From the NCBI RefSeq assembly GCF_010671565.1, contig NZ_JAABOQ010000002.1:636824-700823 (forward strand): DNA of 64,000 nucleotides, given 5' to 3'. Within the stretch, counting starts at the first letter, position 1. Each line of letters begins with the position of its first letter. The notes beneath the pieces were generated by a model that was not told where the DNA came from, did no database searches, and worked only from the letters and a program-made list of their open reading frames with translations. A program made the position numbers and the translations under genes. Below, piece by piece: positions 33,906-42,908 of the stretch. This DNA comes from Spongiivirga citrea. GTDB taxonomy: Bacteria; Bacteroidota; Bacteroidia; Flavobacteriales; Flavobacteriaceae.

Positions 33906-34688
33906 TTAGTTATTTAATGTATTTACAAAGGTCGCTACAGCAATTCCTAAACCAGCAAGTGATACTACCACCGCAAATAAGTTAGGATTAGCTCCCGCAG
34001 AACGAACTTGAGAAGTATTAGGTTCCACATATACTACGTCATTCTGCATCAAATAATAAACAGGAGAATTAAAAATTTCTTTTGAAGTTAAGTCAACTTC
34101 ATAGAACTGTTTAACTCCATCACTATCTCGAATTACTTTTATATTTTCCCTCTTACCTTTTATAGAAAGATCTCCTGCTAGTCCGATCGCTTCTATAATA
34201 GTAAGTCGCTCATTCGGTATAGAAAAACTCCCAGGTCTGTTTACCGCCCCATTAACAGTTACTTTAAAGTTTGTTATACGGATGCTTACCACAACATCTG
34301 TTATATAATCTTTTAACTTGTCTACCAATAAACTAGTAGCTTCTCTCCTATCCAAGCCTGCAAGCTTAATAGGGCCAAGTACAGGAAAAATTATGTTTCC
34401 ATCACTACCTATCAAATAACCAGAAGCAGTAGGTTGAACATTTCCATCTTGCCCAATTACGTTTTGATTGAAAGGTCTTGCTGCTTGAGGGTTCTCAGAA
34501 GAAACCACAATATTTAAAATATCATCAATTTGATACTTAGGTTCAAAAGAGTTGGTAGAAACTAGCTTTTCTAGGTTACTGGCGTCCTGAAAATATACAA
34601 TGTCTTTAGGAGAGACACATGAACTAACAACAATAATTAGAAGTAGTAACGGAAAAAACTTTGAAAGGTAATAAGCTAATTTTGTCAT
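33906..34688 (-). CDS. Wza-type outer membrane polysaccharide export lipoprotein
   Basis: 260 residues with a lipoprotein signal (LLIIVVSSC). It contains the Poly_export domain (YQIDDILNIVVSSENPQAARPFNQ) and an SLBB domain (KVTVNGAVNRPGSFSIPNERLTIIEAIGLAGDLS). It lacks the long amphipathic C-terminal helix of E. coli Wza and ends in a hydrophobic segment (FAVVVSLAGLGIAVATF), so pore formation may depend on partners. It is the translocon partner of the kinase just downstream. A -7-like element lies upstream. Confidence 0.93.
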   Translation of the reverse strand: MTKLAYYLSKFFPLLLLIIVVSSCVSPKDIVYFQDASNLEKLVSTNSFEPKYQIDDILNIVVSSENPQAARPFNQNVIGQDGNVQPTASGYLIGSDGNIIFPVLGPIKLAGLDRREATSLLVDKLKDYITDVVVSIRITNFKVTVNGAVNRPGSFSIPNERLTIIEAIGLAGDLSIKGKRENIKVIRDSDGVKQFYEVDLTSKEIFNSPVYYLMQNDVVYVEPNTSQVRSAGANPNLFAVVVSLAGLGIAVATFVNTLNN

Positions 34689-34717
34689 TTCTGATAGAAG
34701 GGTTTTAAAATTTAATT

Positions 34718-34725
34718 CAAAAGTA
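34718..34725 (-). promoter_or_regulatory. Candidate -7 element for the export gene
   Basis: TACTTTTG on the - strand matches TAnnTTTG perfectly, about 30 bp before the ATG at 34688. No clear -33 box is seen, and the gene could instead be transcribed from further upstream. Confidence 0.35.
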
Positions 34726-34749
34726 GCGAAATATTAATGATTTACTGGT

Positions 34750-36669
34750 CTAAGAAATAATAGCCTTTTCGCTAGATACAGTTTCGTCATCGAGTTTTTC
34801 AAAATCTGAATTTTTCGATATATACTCAGGTACAATTTGCTTTAAAGCTTTCACAATTTTGGAGTCTTCTTCCAACAAATTCATTAAACAGAGTTCATTT
34901 ATCATCTGCTTTAACCTTATACAATTTTGTTCCCCAAACATTCCAATCATTATTTTACGATGGTGTGTTGGTCTTGTATTTTCATCATTCGCCAGCAATT
35001 CCTCGTATAATTTTTCACCAGGTCGAAGTCCCGTTATCTCTATATTAATATCGTCAGGATATTTTAATCCTGACAAATGGATCATTTTTTTAGCCAAATC
35101 AAATATTTTAACCGGCTCTCCCATGTCAAAAATGAAAATTTCCCCTCCTTCTCCCATTGTGCCTGCTTCTATAACTAGTTGAGAAGCCTCAGGAATTGTC
35201 ATAAAGTATCTAGTAACTTCAGGATGTGTTACAGTTAAAGGCCCGCCTTTATCGATCTGCTTTTTAAATAATGGAATGACAGAGCCATTAGATCCAAGTA
35301 CATTTCCAAACCTCGTTGTAATATATTTTGTCTTACTATCTTTTTGGAGGCATTTAATATACATTTCGGCTACCCTTTTGGTAGCACCCATTACGTTTGT
35401 TGGATTCACCGCTTTATCCGTAGATACAAAAACAAATTTATTTACATTATACTTAGAGGATAAATCCGCTACATATCTGGTTCCTAAAATATTAATTTTT
35501 ACTGCCTCAGCCGGATTTGATTCCATTAACGGCACATGCTTGTAGGCCGCGGCATGGAATACCATGTCCGGTCGATATTTCTTAAAAATGGTTTCAATCC
35601 GATGATAGTTTCTTACATCAGCTATTACTGGAACAAAATGTTCTATTCCTTTTCGCAACAGTTCTTGCTGTAAGTCATACATTGGAGATTCTGCTTGATC
35701 TACCATTACCAGCGTTTTGCATTTATAAGCAGCGATTTGTCGACTAATCTCACTTCCAATTGATCCCGCAGCGCCAGTTATCATGACTACCTTTCCGTTA
35801 ACCTCCTTTGCAATTTCAGGATTATCCAGTCTTATGGGTGTTCTTTCTAGAAGGTCTTCAATTTGAATCTGTTTGATCTGTGATGCATTAAGGTCTCCGT
35901 TTATCCAATCTTTAACTGGAGGAACTATTTTAACCTGCACATCAATATCAATTGCTTTGTCTGTTAGTTTTTTAAGTTGACTACCGCTTATATTCTGTAT
36001 TGAAATAATGATTTCATCAACCTGATTTTTCTGGATAAAATCCTTTGTAATTGACTCCTTAGAAAAAACCGTCACCCCATTGATTCGTTTACCAACCTTC
36101 TTATTGTTGTCATCTACAAAACCAACAACAGAAACTTCTCTGGTGGTATCATTAATTAATGCTCCATATGTAATTAGGCCCGAATCGCCAGCACCATATA
36201 TTAGCACTCTTGAAGAGCTTTCAAGTTGAAACATTATGTATTTATAGGAAACCTTGAAAGTCAATCTACTGATTGTCAAGGCGATTATATTCAGTAAATA
36301 ATGAATAAAAATAATAGATACTGGTATATTTAATCTATCCGATAAGCCAAAGGTTCGGTTTATAATAATAAAGCCACTACAAAACATGATCAAAATACTC
36401 ACAGCTTCAAATAAATTGTAAGCATCTCTTAATCCTGTATGTCGTACAACCCCCTTATAAGACCCTACAATAATAAAACTGAAAAATGCAAAGCCAAGAA
36501 CAAGTGGTAATTGCAATAAAAACTCAACAAAGTTAAACGAAAATGTAAGTCCACTTTGAACACCATAAGCTAATAAGAAAGTAATAGCAACTATGACCAA
36601 ATCGATTGCCAAAACCAACCATTTGGAAGCGTAATTTTGTCCTTTTCTTAATATAAAATCTCTAAGCAT
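34750..36669 (-). CDS. PglF/WbpM-type UDP-GlcNAc 4,6-dehydratase
   Basis: 639 residues. Four N-terminal transmembrane helices and a CoA-binding-like Rossmann segment (VLIYGAGDSGLITYGAL) precede the catalytic SDR domain (GAAGSIGSE near 300). The usual Tyr of the catalytic triad is Met (VMGATK), as in the large membrane-bound PglF/WbpM group. It converts a UDP-HexNAc to the 4-keto-6-deoxy sugar. The start overlaps the aminotransferase gene stop by 8 bp, which supports a dehydratase-aminotransferase pair for bacillosamine-type sugars. Confidence 0.93.
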   Translation of the reverse strand: MLRDFILRKGQNYASKWLVLAIDLVIVAITFLLAYGVQSGLTFSFNFVEFLLQLPLVLGFAFFSFIIVGSYKGVVRHTGLRDAYNLFEAVSILIMFCSGFIIINRTFGLSDRLNIPVSIIFIHYLLNIIALTISRLTFKVSYKYIMFQLESSSRVLIYGAGDSGLITYGALINDTTREVSVVGFVDDNNKKVGKRINGVTVFSKESITKDFIQKNQVDEIIISIQNISGSQLKKLTDKAIDIDVQVKIVPPVKDWINGDLNASQIKQIQIEDLLERTPIRLDNPEIAKEVNGKVVMITGAAGSIGSEISRQIAAYKCKTLVMVDQAESPMYDLQQELLRKGIEHFVPVIADVRNYHRIETIFKKYRPDMVFHAAAYKHVPLMESNPAEAVKINILGTRYVADLSSKYNVNKFVFVSTDKAVNPTNVMGATKRVAEMYIKCLQKDSKTKYITTRFGNVLGSNGSVIPLFKKQIDKGGPLTVTHPEVTRYFMTIPEASQLVIEAGTMGEGGEIFIFDMGEPVKIFDLAKKMIHLSGLKYPDDINIEITGLRPGEKLYEELLANDENTRPTHHRKIMIGMFGEQNCIRLKQMINELCLMNLLEEDSKIVKALKQIVPEYISKNSDFEKLDDETVSSEKAIIS

Positions 36670-37807
36670 TAAAGCTTTCTTTTATATGTCCTATTATTCT
36701 CACTAAATCTTCTTCGCGCAAATTCGATCCGCTTGGTAAACACAGTCCACGATTAAATAGATCTTCTGAAATTCCGTTTACATAGTTTTTGGAATCTTTA
36801 AATATTGGTTGCAAATGCATTGGTTTCCAAAGTGGTCGGGATTCTATGTTTTCTTTTTGCAGCGCAAATCTGATTCTTTCACGTAATTCGAAAGAAGGTG
36901 TTAAAATCGTTGTAAGCCAACGATTTGAAAAATAACCACTTGGTTCAGCTATAAACTCCAGTTCAGAGAATTCACATAAATGCTTTTTATAAAAATTATA
37001 GTTTGCTCTTCGGGCGCCTACTCGATCGTTAAGCACGAGCATTTGACCTCTGCCAATACCAGCAACAATATTGCTCATTCTATAATTGTAACCAATTTCA
37101 GAATGTTGATAATGTGGGGCATCGTCTCTTGCCTGCGTTGATAAGTAAACTGCCTTATCTTTGAGAACTTTGTTCTTTGCAACTAATGCGCCACCTCCGG
37201 AAGTAGTGATAATCTTATTCCCATTGAATGAGAGGATCGAAATATCTCCAAAAGTACCACAGTTAACATCATGAAATTTACTACCTAAAGATTCTGCACT
37301 ATCTTCCAATATCGGAATATCATACTTATTGGCAATGCCATGTATTTCATCTACTTGATAGGGCATTCCGTATAAATGCACAGCAATAATTGCTTTTGGC
37401 TTTATCCCATTAGCCATTCGATCTTTGATAGCGCGTTCGAGCTGTTCTGGGTCCATGTTTCCAGTAAGCTTTTCACTATCAATAAATATAGGAACAGCAC
37501 CTTGATAGGTAATTGGATTGGCAGATGCAGAAAAAGTCATACTTTGGCATAATACTTCATCTCCATGCTTTACTCCTAAGAGCACTAAACCAAGATGAAT
37601 GGCAGAAGTACCTGAGACCAATGCAGCGGCATGAACATCATTACCAAGGTAGGTTTCTATATCATTTTCGAAACCATTGACATTAGGTCCAAGCGGAGCC
37701 ACCCAATTGGTATCAAATGCCTCATTGACAAAATCTCTTTCGGCACCACCCATGTGTGGTGATGAAAGCCAAATCTTTGAATTGGTCCTCGCTGTGGTTG
37801 TTGTCAT
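36662..37807 (-). CDS. PglE-type sugar aminotransferase (DegT family)
   Basis: 381 residues, fold type I PLP enzyme. Lys198 in SFNGNKIITTSGGG is the PLP lysine; IILEDSAESLG-type and SGTSAIHLGL blocks match the family. It would place an amino group at C4 of the 4-keto sugar made by the dehydratase. The SFNGNK form is typical of the PglE/LegC branch. It is the first gene of the leftward unit aminotransferase-dehydratase-export-kinase. The opposite side is a 318-bp intergenic region divergent from the MBOAT gene. Confidence 0.94.
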   Translation of the reverse strand: MTTTTARTNSKIWLSSPHMGGAERDFVNEAFDTNWVAPLGPNVNGFENDIETYLGNDVHAAALVSGTSAIHLGLVLLGVKHGDEVLCQSMTFSASANPITYQGAVPIFIDSEKLTGNMDPEQLERAIKDRMANGIKPKAIIAVHLYGMPYQVDEIHGIANKYDIPILEDSAESLGSKFHDVNCGTFGDISILSFNGNKIITTSGGGALVAKNKVLKDKAVYLSTQARDDAPHYQHSEIGYNYRMSNIVAGIGRGQMLVLNDRVGARRANYNFYKKHLCEFSELEFIAEPSGYFSNRWLTTILTPSFELRERIRFALQKENIESRPLWKPMHLQPIFKDSKNYVNGISEDLFNRGLCLPSGSNLREEDLVRIIGHIKESFNA

Positions 37808-38125
37808 GTTATTTACTGAATAAAGGTTGTTAACGACCTCGTTATAACAAATATTGCCATATTTTCTCGGTTGTTATTCTTAAAACAATTTTAATCGTTA
37901 AAACCCTAATGTAGTTCGATAAGCGGAGTATATCTTATCGATTAAAATCAATTATTATAGCTGAAAACAAACCGTCTATTTAGCCTAAAACAAATAGCGT
38001 AAAAAACCTAGTTAAACCATCTAGTTTTGTCGATCCACTATATTTTTTGGATTATTGAATTAATTTAAACAATATTTCTATCTTTTATTTTTCAAAACTA
38101 TCTATCTCATTAGATTTATAAATAC
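37808..38125. other. Divergent intergenic region of the glycan locus
   Basis: 318 bp between the leftward aminotransferase gene and the rightward MBOAT gene, with no ORF of note. It contains an 8-bp inverted repeat (37916-37941) and a TAGATTTA sequence (38111-38118) just before the MBOAT start. No Crp/FNR-like site was found, and no clear promoter pair could be settled. Confidence 0.6.
37916..37941. promoter_or_regulatory. Inverted repeat, possible operator
   Basis: TCGATAAG and CTTATCGA separated by 10 nt, midway between the divergent genes. It lacks a T-tract, so an operator is more likely than a terminator. Confidence 0.4.
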
Positions 38126-39577
38126 ATGCTATTTAACTCAATAGACTATTTCATTTTTCTACCAATTGTATTTATTGCTTATTGGTATTTTCTAAAAAAT
38201 AAAATAAAATCCCAGCATGTTCTTATTCTTACTGCGAGTTATGTTTTTTACGGATGGTGGGACTGGAGATTTCTTTTCTTGATTTTAGCCAGTACTATCG
38301 TTGATTTCTTCGTTGGATTGCAAATTCATAAACAAAAAACTGATAGGAAAAGAAAAATATGGCTCTGGTTAAGTGTCATTTTTAACGTAGGCCTACTCGG
38401 TTTTTTTAAGTATTATAACTTCTTTATTGATAGTTGGATAACAGCTGCCGAAGCGTTTGGGTACACAATAAAAAGTACATGGACTTTACGGGTTATACTG
38501 CCTGTAGGAATCAGTTTCTATACTTTTCAAACGATGTCTTATTCATTTGACATTTATTATAAAAGATTAAAGCCTACAAAAGACTTTTTATCGTTTGCCA
38601 CATTTGTTGCTTTCTTTCCTCAATTGGTGGCTGGCCCTATAGAAAGAGCTTCAAATTTGTTATTGCAAATACAATCACGGAAAGAATTTAAAACCAACCA
38701 GTTTACAGATGGTATCAAACTAATTTTATGGGGGCTGTTTAAAAAAATGGTTATTGCAGATGCTTTAGCCCCAATTGTTGATGATATTTTCTCAAATTAT
38801 GCCACTTACCCTTCATCAACTTTAATTTTAGGTGTAACCTTATTCAGTTTTCAAGTTTATGGAGATTTTAGCGGATACTCGGACATCGCTATTGGTACCG
38901 CTAAGCTTTTTGGAATAGAACTCATGTCAAACTTTAAATTCCCCATATTTTCAAGAAATGTCGCAGAGTATTGGCAACGGTGGCATGTATCACTAAGCAC
39001 ATGGTTTAGACACTACATTTATATACCATTAGGGGGCTCAAGAGTGAGTAAGAAGAAAGCCCTTAGAAACATTATTATAATTTTTTTAATAAGTGGGTTT
39101 TGGCATGGTGCTAATTGGACATTTATCCTATGGGGTGCTTTTCATGCACTTGTTTTCATACCTGTTTTTTTAATGGGAAGAAATACTATTTATAAAGGTA
39201 CAGTAGTAGCGCAAAATAGCTCGCTACCATCCGCAATTGAAATTTTACAAATAATAACTACTTTTTCGATTGTTACTTTTTCAAGAATTTTCTTTAGATC
39301 AGAATCAGTCACAGACGCTTTTAAGTATATTGAACGTATTTTTTCTAATTTCAGTTGGGAAAGTTACTCACACCCACTGGGATATCGTATGGTCGATTAT
39401 TTCATTTTAATTATCCTATTTACGTTCTACGAATATTTAATTCGAAAAGACGAGCGTTCGCCATTTAGTTTTAAAAATAATATCGTACGCTTTATAGCCT
39501 ATACTCTGGTCATTTTTACTATTTTATTATTTTACGATGATAACGTTGATCGATCATTTATTTATTTCCAGTTTTAA
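38126..39577 (+). CDS. MBOAT-family O-acyltransferase with C-terminal acyl-shuttle motif
   Basis: 483 residues, about eleven transmembrane helices. MBOAT landmarks are RRWHVSLSTWFR-type (here QRWHVSLSTWFRHYIYIPLGG) and ISGFWHGANWTFILWG with the active-site His. The protein ends with FIYFQF. In Dlt-like systems this C-terminal hexapeptide carries a Tyr that accepts the acyl group and passes it to a serine on the partner transferase. The partner is encoded 3 bp downstream. The donor may be a thioester on the ACP encoded at 48346-48597, or acetyl-CoA. Both genes are oriented against the rest of the cluster. Confidence 0.92.
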   Translation: MLFNSIDYFIFLPIVFIAYWYFLKNKIKSQHVLILTASYVFYGWWDWRFLFLILASTIVDFFVGLQIHKQKTDRKRKIWLWLSVIFNVGLLGFFKYYNFFIDSWITAAEAFGYTIKSTWTLRVILPVGISFYTFQTMSYSFDIYYKRLKPTKDFLSFATFVAFFPQLVAGPIERASNLLLQIQSRKEFKTNQFTDGIKLILWGLFKKMVIADALAPIVDDIFSNYATYPSSTLILGVTLFSFQVYGDFSGYSDIAIGTAKLFGIELMSNFKFPIFSRNVAEYWQRWHVSLSTWFRHYIYIPLGGSRVSKKKALRNIIIIFLISGFWHGANWTFILWGAFHALVFIPVFLMGRNTIYKGTVVAQNSSLPSAIEILQIITTFSIVTFSRIFFRSESVTDAFKYIERIFSNFSWESYSHPLGYRMVDYFILIILFTFYEYLIRKDERSPFSFKNNIVRFIAYTLVIFTILLFYDDNVDRSFIYFQF

Positions 39578-39580
39578 GTC

Positions 39581-40540
39581 ATGAAAAGAATCATATTAAG
39601 AGGGATTTTATACAGTTTTTTGCTGGTTTTGATGTTGGAAGCATTAGTTCGTGTTTTTCACTTGCATAAGGACTATCCATACCGATATATAGATGAATAC
39701 CAAGTGGAGAAATGGGTGCCAAATCAAGAAGGGTATCGAGTAACGGGAAACCGAAGGCAAAATTTTTCTAAATATTACATTAATAATTCAGGTTATAACT
39801 CCTACAGGGAATTTAATCCTTCAGTTGAAAAACGTGAATTAGCCTTAGTTGGGGACTCATTTATCGAAGGCTTCCACCAAAACTACTATAATTCAATAGG
39901 AAAAAAAATCGAAAATAAAGTTGCAGATATAGAGGTATATGAATACGGATATGCTGGTTATGATTTTGCCGACCAGTTGCATTTAGTGAGTCAATACAAG
40001 AATCAATTTGAGCTTATTGATCATATAGTATTTGGGATAAAATTCGAAAACGACTTTACTAGAAGTGCATATAAAGTTGAATATGGAAGAATGGCTCTAG
40101 AATCTCCCAAAGTAAGACTTATGCAACGAAGTAAACTTATAGTATATCTTAAAAATATAGGTGTGCTTCCCGCTATTCAAAGTAAGTTTAACTCTATTAA
40201 ATTTTCTTTTAAAAACTTAGGGAAGATTAGGGGTAAGAGCAAGAATATATTAAAAGAAGAAAATACAGCATTACTTCATAAGGAATATATCGAAAACTTT
40301 AAATCACTTGTAAAAACCTATGGTTTTGATAAAGACAAAAATACTTTAATGCTCGATTCAAGTATTACACCAAAAATATTCATTGATTTTCTAAATAAAC
40401 ACAATTATCCTTTCATTGATATTGGTCCCGCTTTACAATCCTCGAAAAAACCAACTACCTTAATTTACGATCGTCATTGGAATAATAATGGAAGGACTAT
40501 TGTTGCCAAGGAAATATGTGATTTTATTTTGAATCGTTAA
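39581..40540 (+). CDS. Membrane-anchored SGNH-type transferase, partner of the MBOAT
   Basis: 319 residues. A single N-terminal membrane anchor (about 6-26) leaves the rest in the periplasm. The catalytic Ser motif is LVGDSFIEG (S93) and the Asp-His pair is YDRHWNNNG (D297, H299), as in AlgX/AlgJ-like acetyltransferases. It would receive an acyl group from the MBOAT C-terminal Tyr and move it to a glycan. Its 3' end overlaps by 17 bp with the converging second SGNH gene. Confidence 0.85.
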   Translation: MKRIILRGILYSFLLVLMLEALVRVFHLHKDYPYRYIDEYQVEKWVPNQEGYRVTGNRRQNFSKYYINNSGYNSYREFNPSVEKRELALVGDSFIEGFHQNYYNSIGKKIENKVADIEVYEYGYAGYDFADQLHLVSQYKNQFELIDHIVFGIKFENDFTRSAYKVEYGRMALESPKVRLMQRSKLIVYLKNIGVLPAIQSKFNSIKFSFKNLGKIRGKSKNILKEENTALLHKEYIENFKSLVKTYGFDKDKNTLMLDSSITPKIFIDFLNKHNYPFIDIGPALQSSKKPTTLIYDRHWNNNGRTIVAKEICDFILNR

Positions 40541-41474
40541 CCAAATCAGGAAACTCCATATTAATATGATCAGCTACTAAGCCTGTAAATTTTTCTGAAC
40601 CTTCATTATTTAAGTGCATAGGATCATTAAACATAGCGTAGTTGCCTACAAAGTGACCGTCATTTAGGTGATCATAAAAAGGTATTTTATTTTCTTTGGC
40701 TATTTGCTTTATTTTCTGAAGAGATTTATTATTACCAAAGTCTTTTGCTTCAGGATAAGGTGAGTTAACGAAAAGTAACTTTACTCCATTTTCTCTAGCT
40801 AGGTTGATAAACAATTCTAAATTTTGCACTAAAAACAAATCTATGTTTTCGGATAATGCCTCATTATTATGACTTTTATTTGATGGCCCTTGCATTTTAC
40901 CGTACAAAGGTTTATACCCATTAAATGACCCCTGAGGAGAGAAAAAATATCTTACTACATGGACCAAGGTCGAATTTTTCTGATAGCCTTTAAAAAACAT
41001 TTTGACGGGAACAAAGGTCGATTTCTCTTTTAGTTTGGGATATAGCACATCCTTATGATAAGAATAATAGGCATTCAAATCATTCAGTCTAGAATATGCA
41101 ACATCAGACTCGAATAACCAATGCTCATCAATATTTAAAACAACCAGTTTAGGCGTTGTTCTTTTTAATACCATTTGAAGCAGGGCTGTGTGATATAGTA
41201 ATTGCTGCCCTTCTGCCCCAGCATTGTAGCAAGTAAGACCCGTTTTCTTGGTGATAATTTCGGGCACATATTGTCTTACCATATGCGAACTTCCAAAAAG
41301 CAACACCTCATCATTCGAATCATTAATTACATAACTGCTTCTTGCAAACTTGCCTGTATCCTGTGAAAGAAATAACTGATGTACCCCATATCCCAGTAAT
41401 TGATCTACCAACAGAAAAATCAGTAAGAACTTTAATAGTTTCACTACGCCATGTTTAAGTGTAATTAAATTCAT
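40524..41474 (-). CDS. Membrane-anchored SGNH/DltD-like transferase, second copy
   Basis: 316 residues. An N-terminal anchor (about 12-30) precedes a GSSH block (residues 61-64, VLLFGSSHMVRQ) that recalls the GSSE of DltD. NDPMHLNNEG near the C-terminus gives the D-x-x-H pair. It is not a close relative of the SGNH protein at 39581-40540, so the two probably act on different acceptor sites. It lies 6 bp downstream of its MBOAT gene and is the last gene of a long leftward operon. Confidence 0.83.
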   Translation of the reverse strand: MNLITLKHGVVKLLKFLLIFLLVDQLLGYGVHQLFLSQDTGKFARSSYVINDSNDEVLLFGSSHMVRQYVPEIITKKTGLTCYNAGAEGQQLLYHTALLQMVLKRTTPKLVVLNIDEHWLFESDVAYSRLNDLNAYYSYHKDVLYPKLKEKSTFVPVKMFFKGYQKNSTLVHVVRYFFSPQGSFNGYKPLYGKMQGPSNKSHNNEALSENIDLFLVQNLELFINLARENGVKLLFVNSPYPEAKDFGNNKSLQKIKQIAKENKIPFYDHLNDGHFVGNYAMFNDPMHLNNEGSEKFTGLVADHINMEFPDLVNDSK

Positions 41475-41480
41475 TCTTTC

Positions 41481-42887
41481 TTAGAATTGGAAGTAAATAA
41501 ATTGGCTTTCATTAAAAACACCCAAATAGAGGATCAAAAATATTATTATGCTATATCCGGTCATTCGAACCAACTGATAACGATTCCAAAAAGCAGATAA
41601 CAAATTGGTAAAATATTCTCGCCTAACCTCAAATAGTAGTAATAATGTAATACCTAAAACGGCATAAATAGGTGCTGTAATATCGTCACCTATCCCAATA
41701 TAAAGATCACCGGGATTGGTAAAAATATCTTTGACGATTAAAAAAGAATCCCCTACTGTATTGGATCTAAAAAACACCCAAGAAAAGCATATCAGAATAA
41801 AAGTAAGTAATACGTTGTGAATACCACTCCGTCGCTTTTTATTAAACAATACTTCCAATATCAAATAAGCACCGTTTAAAGCCCCCCAAATAATAAATGT
41901 CCAATTAGCACCATGCCACAATCCACTAATCACAAAAGTGATAAAAAGATTGTATAGCCATCTTTGTTTAGATGTACGATTACCACCAAGTGGTATATAA
42001 ACATAATCTCTAAACCATGTGGAAAGAGAAATGTGCCAACGCCCCCAAAACTCGCTAACCGATCTGGCAAAATAAGGGCGTTTAAAATTCGTCATAAGGT
42101 CAAAACCAAATAACTTGGCAGTACCAATTGCAATTAAAGAATACCCCGCAAAATCACCGTAGATTTGAAATGCAAATAATACGGTTGCCATTATAAAAGT
42201 TAGCCCATCATGACTTTCAACATTATTATATACTGCATTTACGTAAATAGCTGCCCTGTCAGCAACCACTAACTTTAAGAAAAACCCCCAGACCATTAGT
42301 TTAAAACCATAAGAAAAAGTTTTGTCATCAATAAAACGTTTTGAGGCAAACTGTGGCAACAAATTTGACGCTCTTTCAATGGGACCCGCCACTAATTGCG
42401 GAAAAAAGCTAACAAACGCGAAAAAAGCTATTGGATCTTTAGTTGGCCTCAATTTATTGCGATAGATATCAATTGTATAGCTGAGTGTTTGAAATGTGTA
42501 GAAACTAATTCCAACCGGTAAAACAATATTGAATAACTGGCCGTTAAAAGACTGGCCGAAAAAAGTAAAAATTGAATAAAAATTATCAAGAAAAAAGTTG
42601 AAGTATTTAAAAAAAGCTAAGAATCCAATATTCACTGTCAAGCTTATTAGTAACAACCCTTTTCTTCCTTTCTTTGATTCAACTTTCGCCAATTCACGAC
42701 CTACCAAAAAATCAACTAATGAGCTTATAAAAATTAGCGATAAGAACCTCCAATCCCACCAACCATAGAACACATAACTAGCGAGGACGATTATGACGTT
42801 CTGAACCTTAATATTTTTGTAAAAAATCCAATACAGTAGAAATACTATTGGCAAAAAGAAAGCAAAATCAAACGAGGTAAATAACAT
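41481..42887 (-). CDS. MBOAT-family O-acyltransferase with C-terminal acyl-shuttle motif, second copy
   Basis: 468 residues with the same organisation as the MBOAT at 38126-39577: WGRWHISLSTWFRDYVYIPLGG, ISGLWHGANWTFIIWG, and the identical last residues FIYFQF. It pairs with the SGNH gene 6 bp downstream. The two MBOATs are clearly homologous but differ over most of their length, which suggests old duplication or independent acquisition and different acyl donors or acceptors. It follows the FemAB-like gene in the operon. Confidence 0.92.
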   Translation of the reverse strand: MLFTSFDFAFFLPIVFLLYWIFYKNIKVQNVIIVLASYVFYGWWDWRFLSLIFISSLVDFLVGRELAKVESKKGRKGLLLISLTVNIGFLAFFKYFNFFLDNFYSIFTFFGQSFNGQLFNIVLPVGISFYTFQTLSYTIDIYRNKLRPTKDPIAFFAFVSFFPQLVAGPIERASNLLPQFASKRFIDDKTFSYGFKLMVWGFFLKLVVADRAAIYVNAVYNNVESHDGLTFIMATVLFAFQIYGDFAGYSLIAIGTAKLFGFDLMTNFKRPYFARSVSEFWGRWHISLSTWFRDYVYIPLGGNRTSKQRWLYNLFITFVISGLWHGANWTFIIWGALNGAYLILEVLFNKKRRSGIHNVLLTFILICFSWVFFRSNTVGDSFLIVKDIFTNPGDLYIGIGDDITAPIYAVLGITLLLLFEVRREYFTNLLSAFWNRYQLVRMTGYSIIIFLILYLGVFNESQFIYFQF

Positions 42888-42908
42888 AAAACTTTACTAG
42901 TTGATTTG

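Noticed and set aside
37808..38125. JUMPstart/ops-type antitermination element before the glycan genes
   Set aside because: No GGCGGTAG-like core was seen; only an inverted repeat and AT-rich DNA are present.
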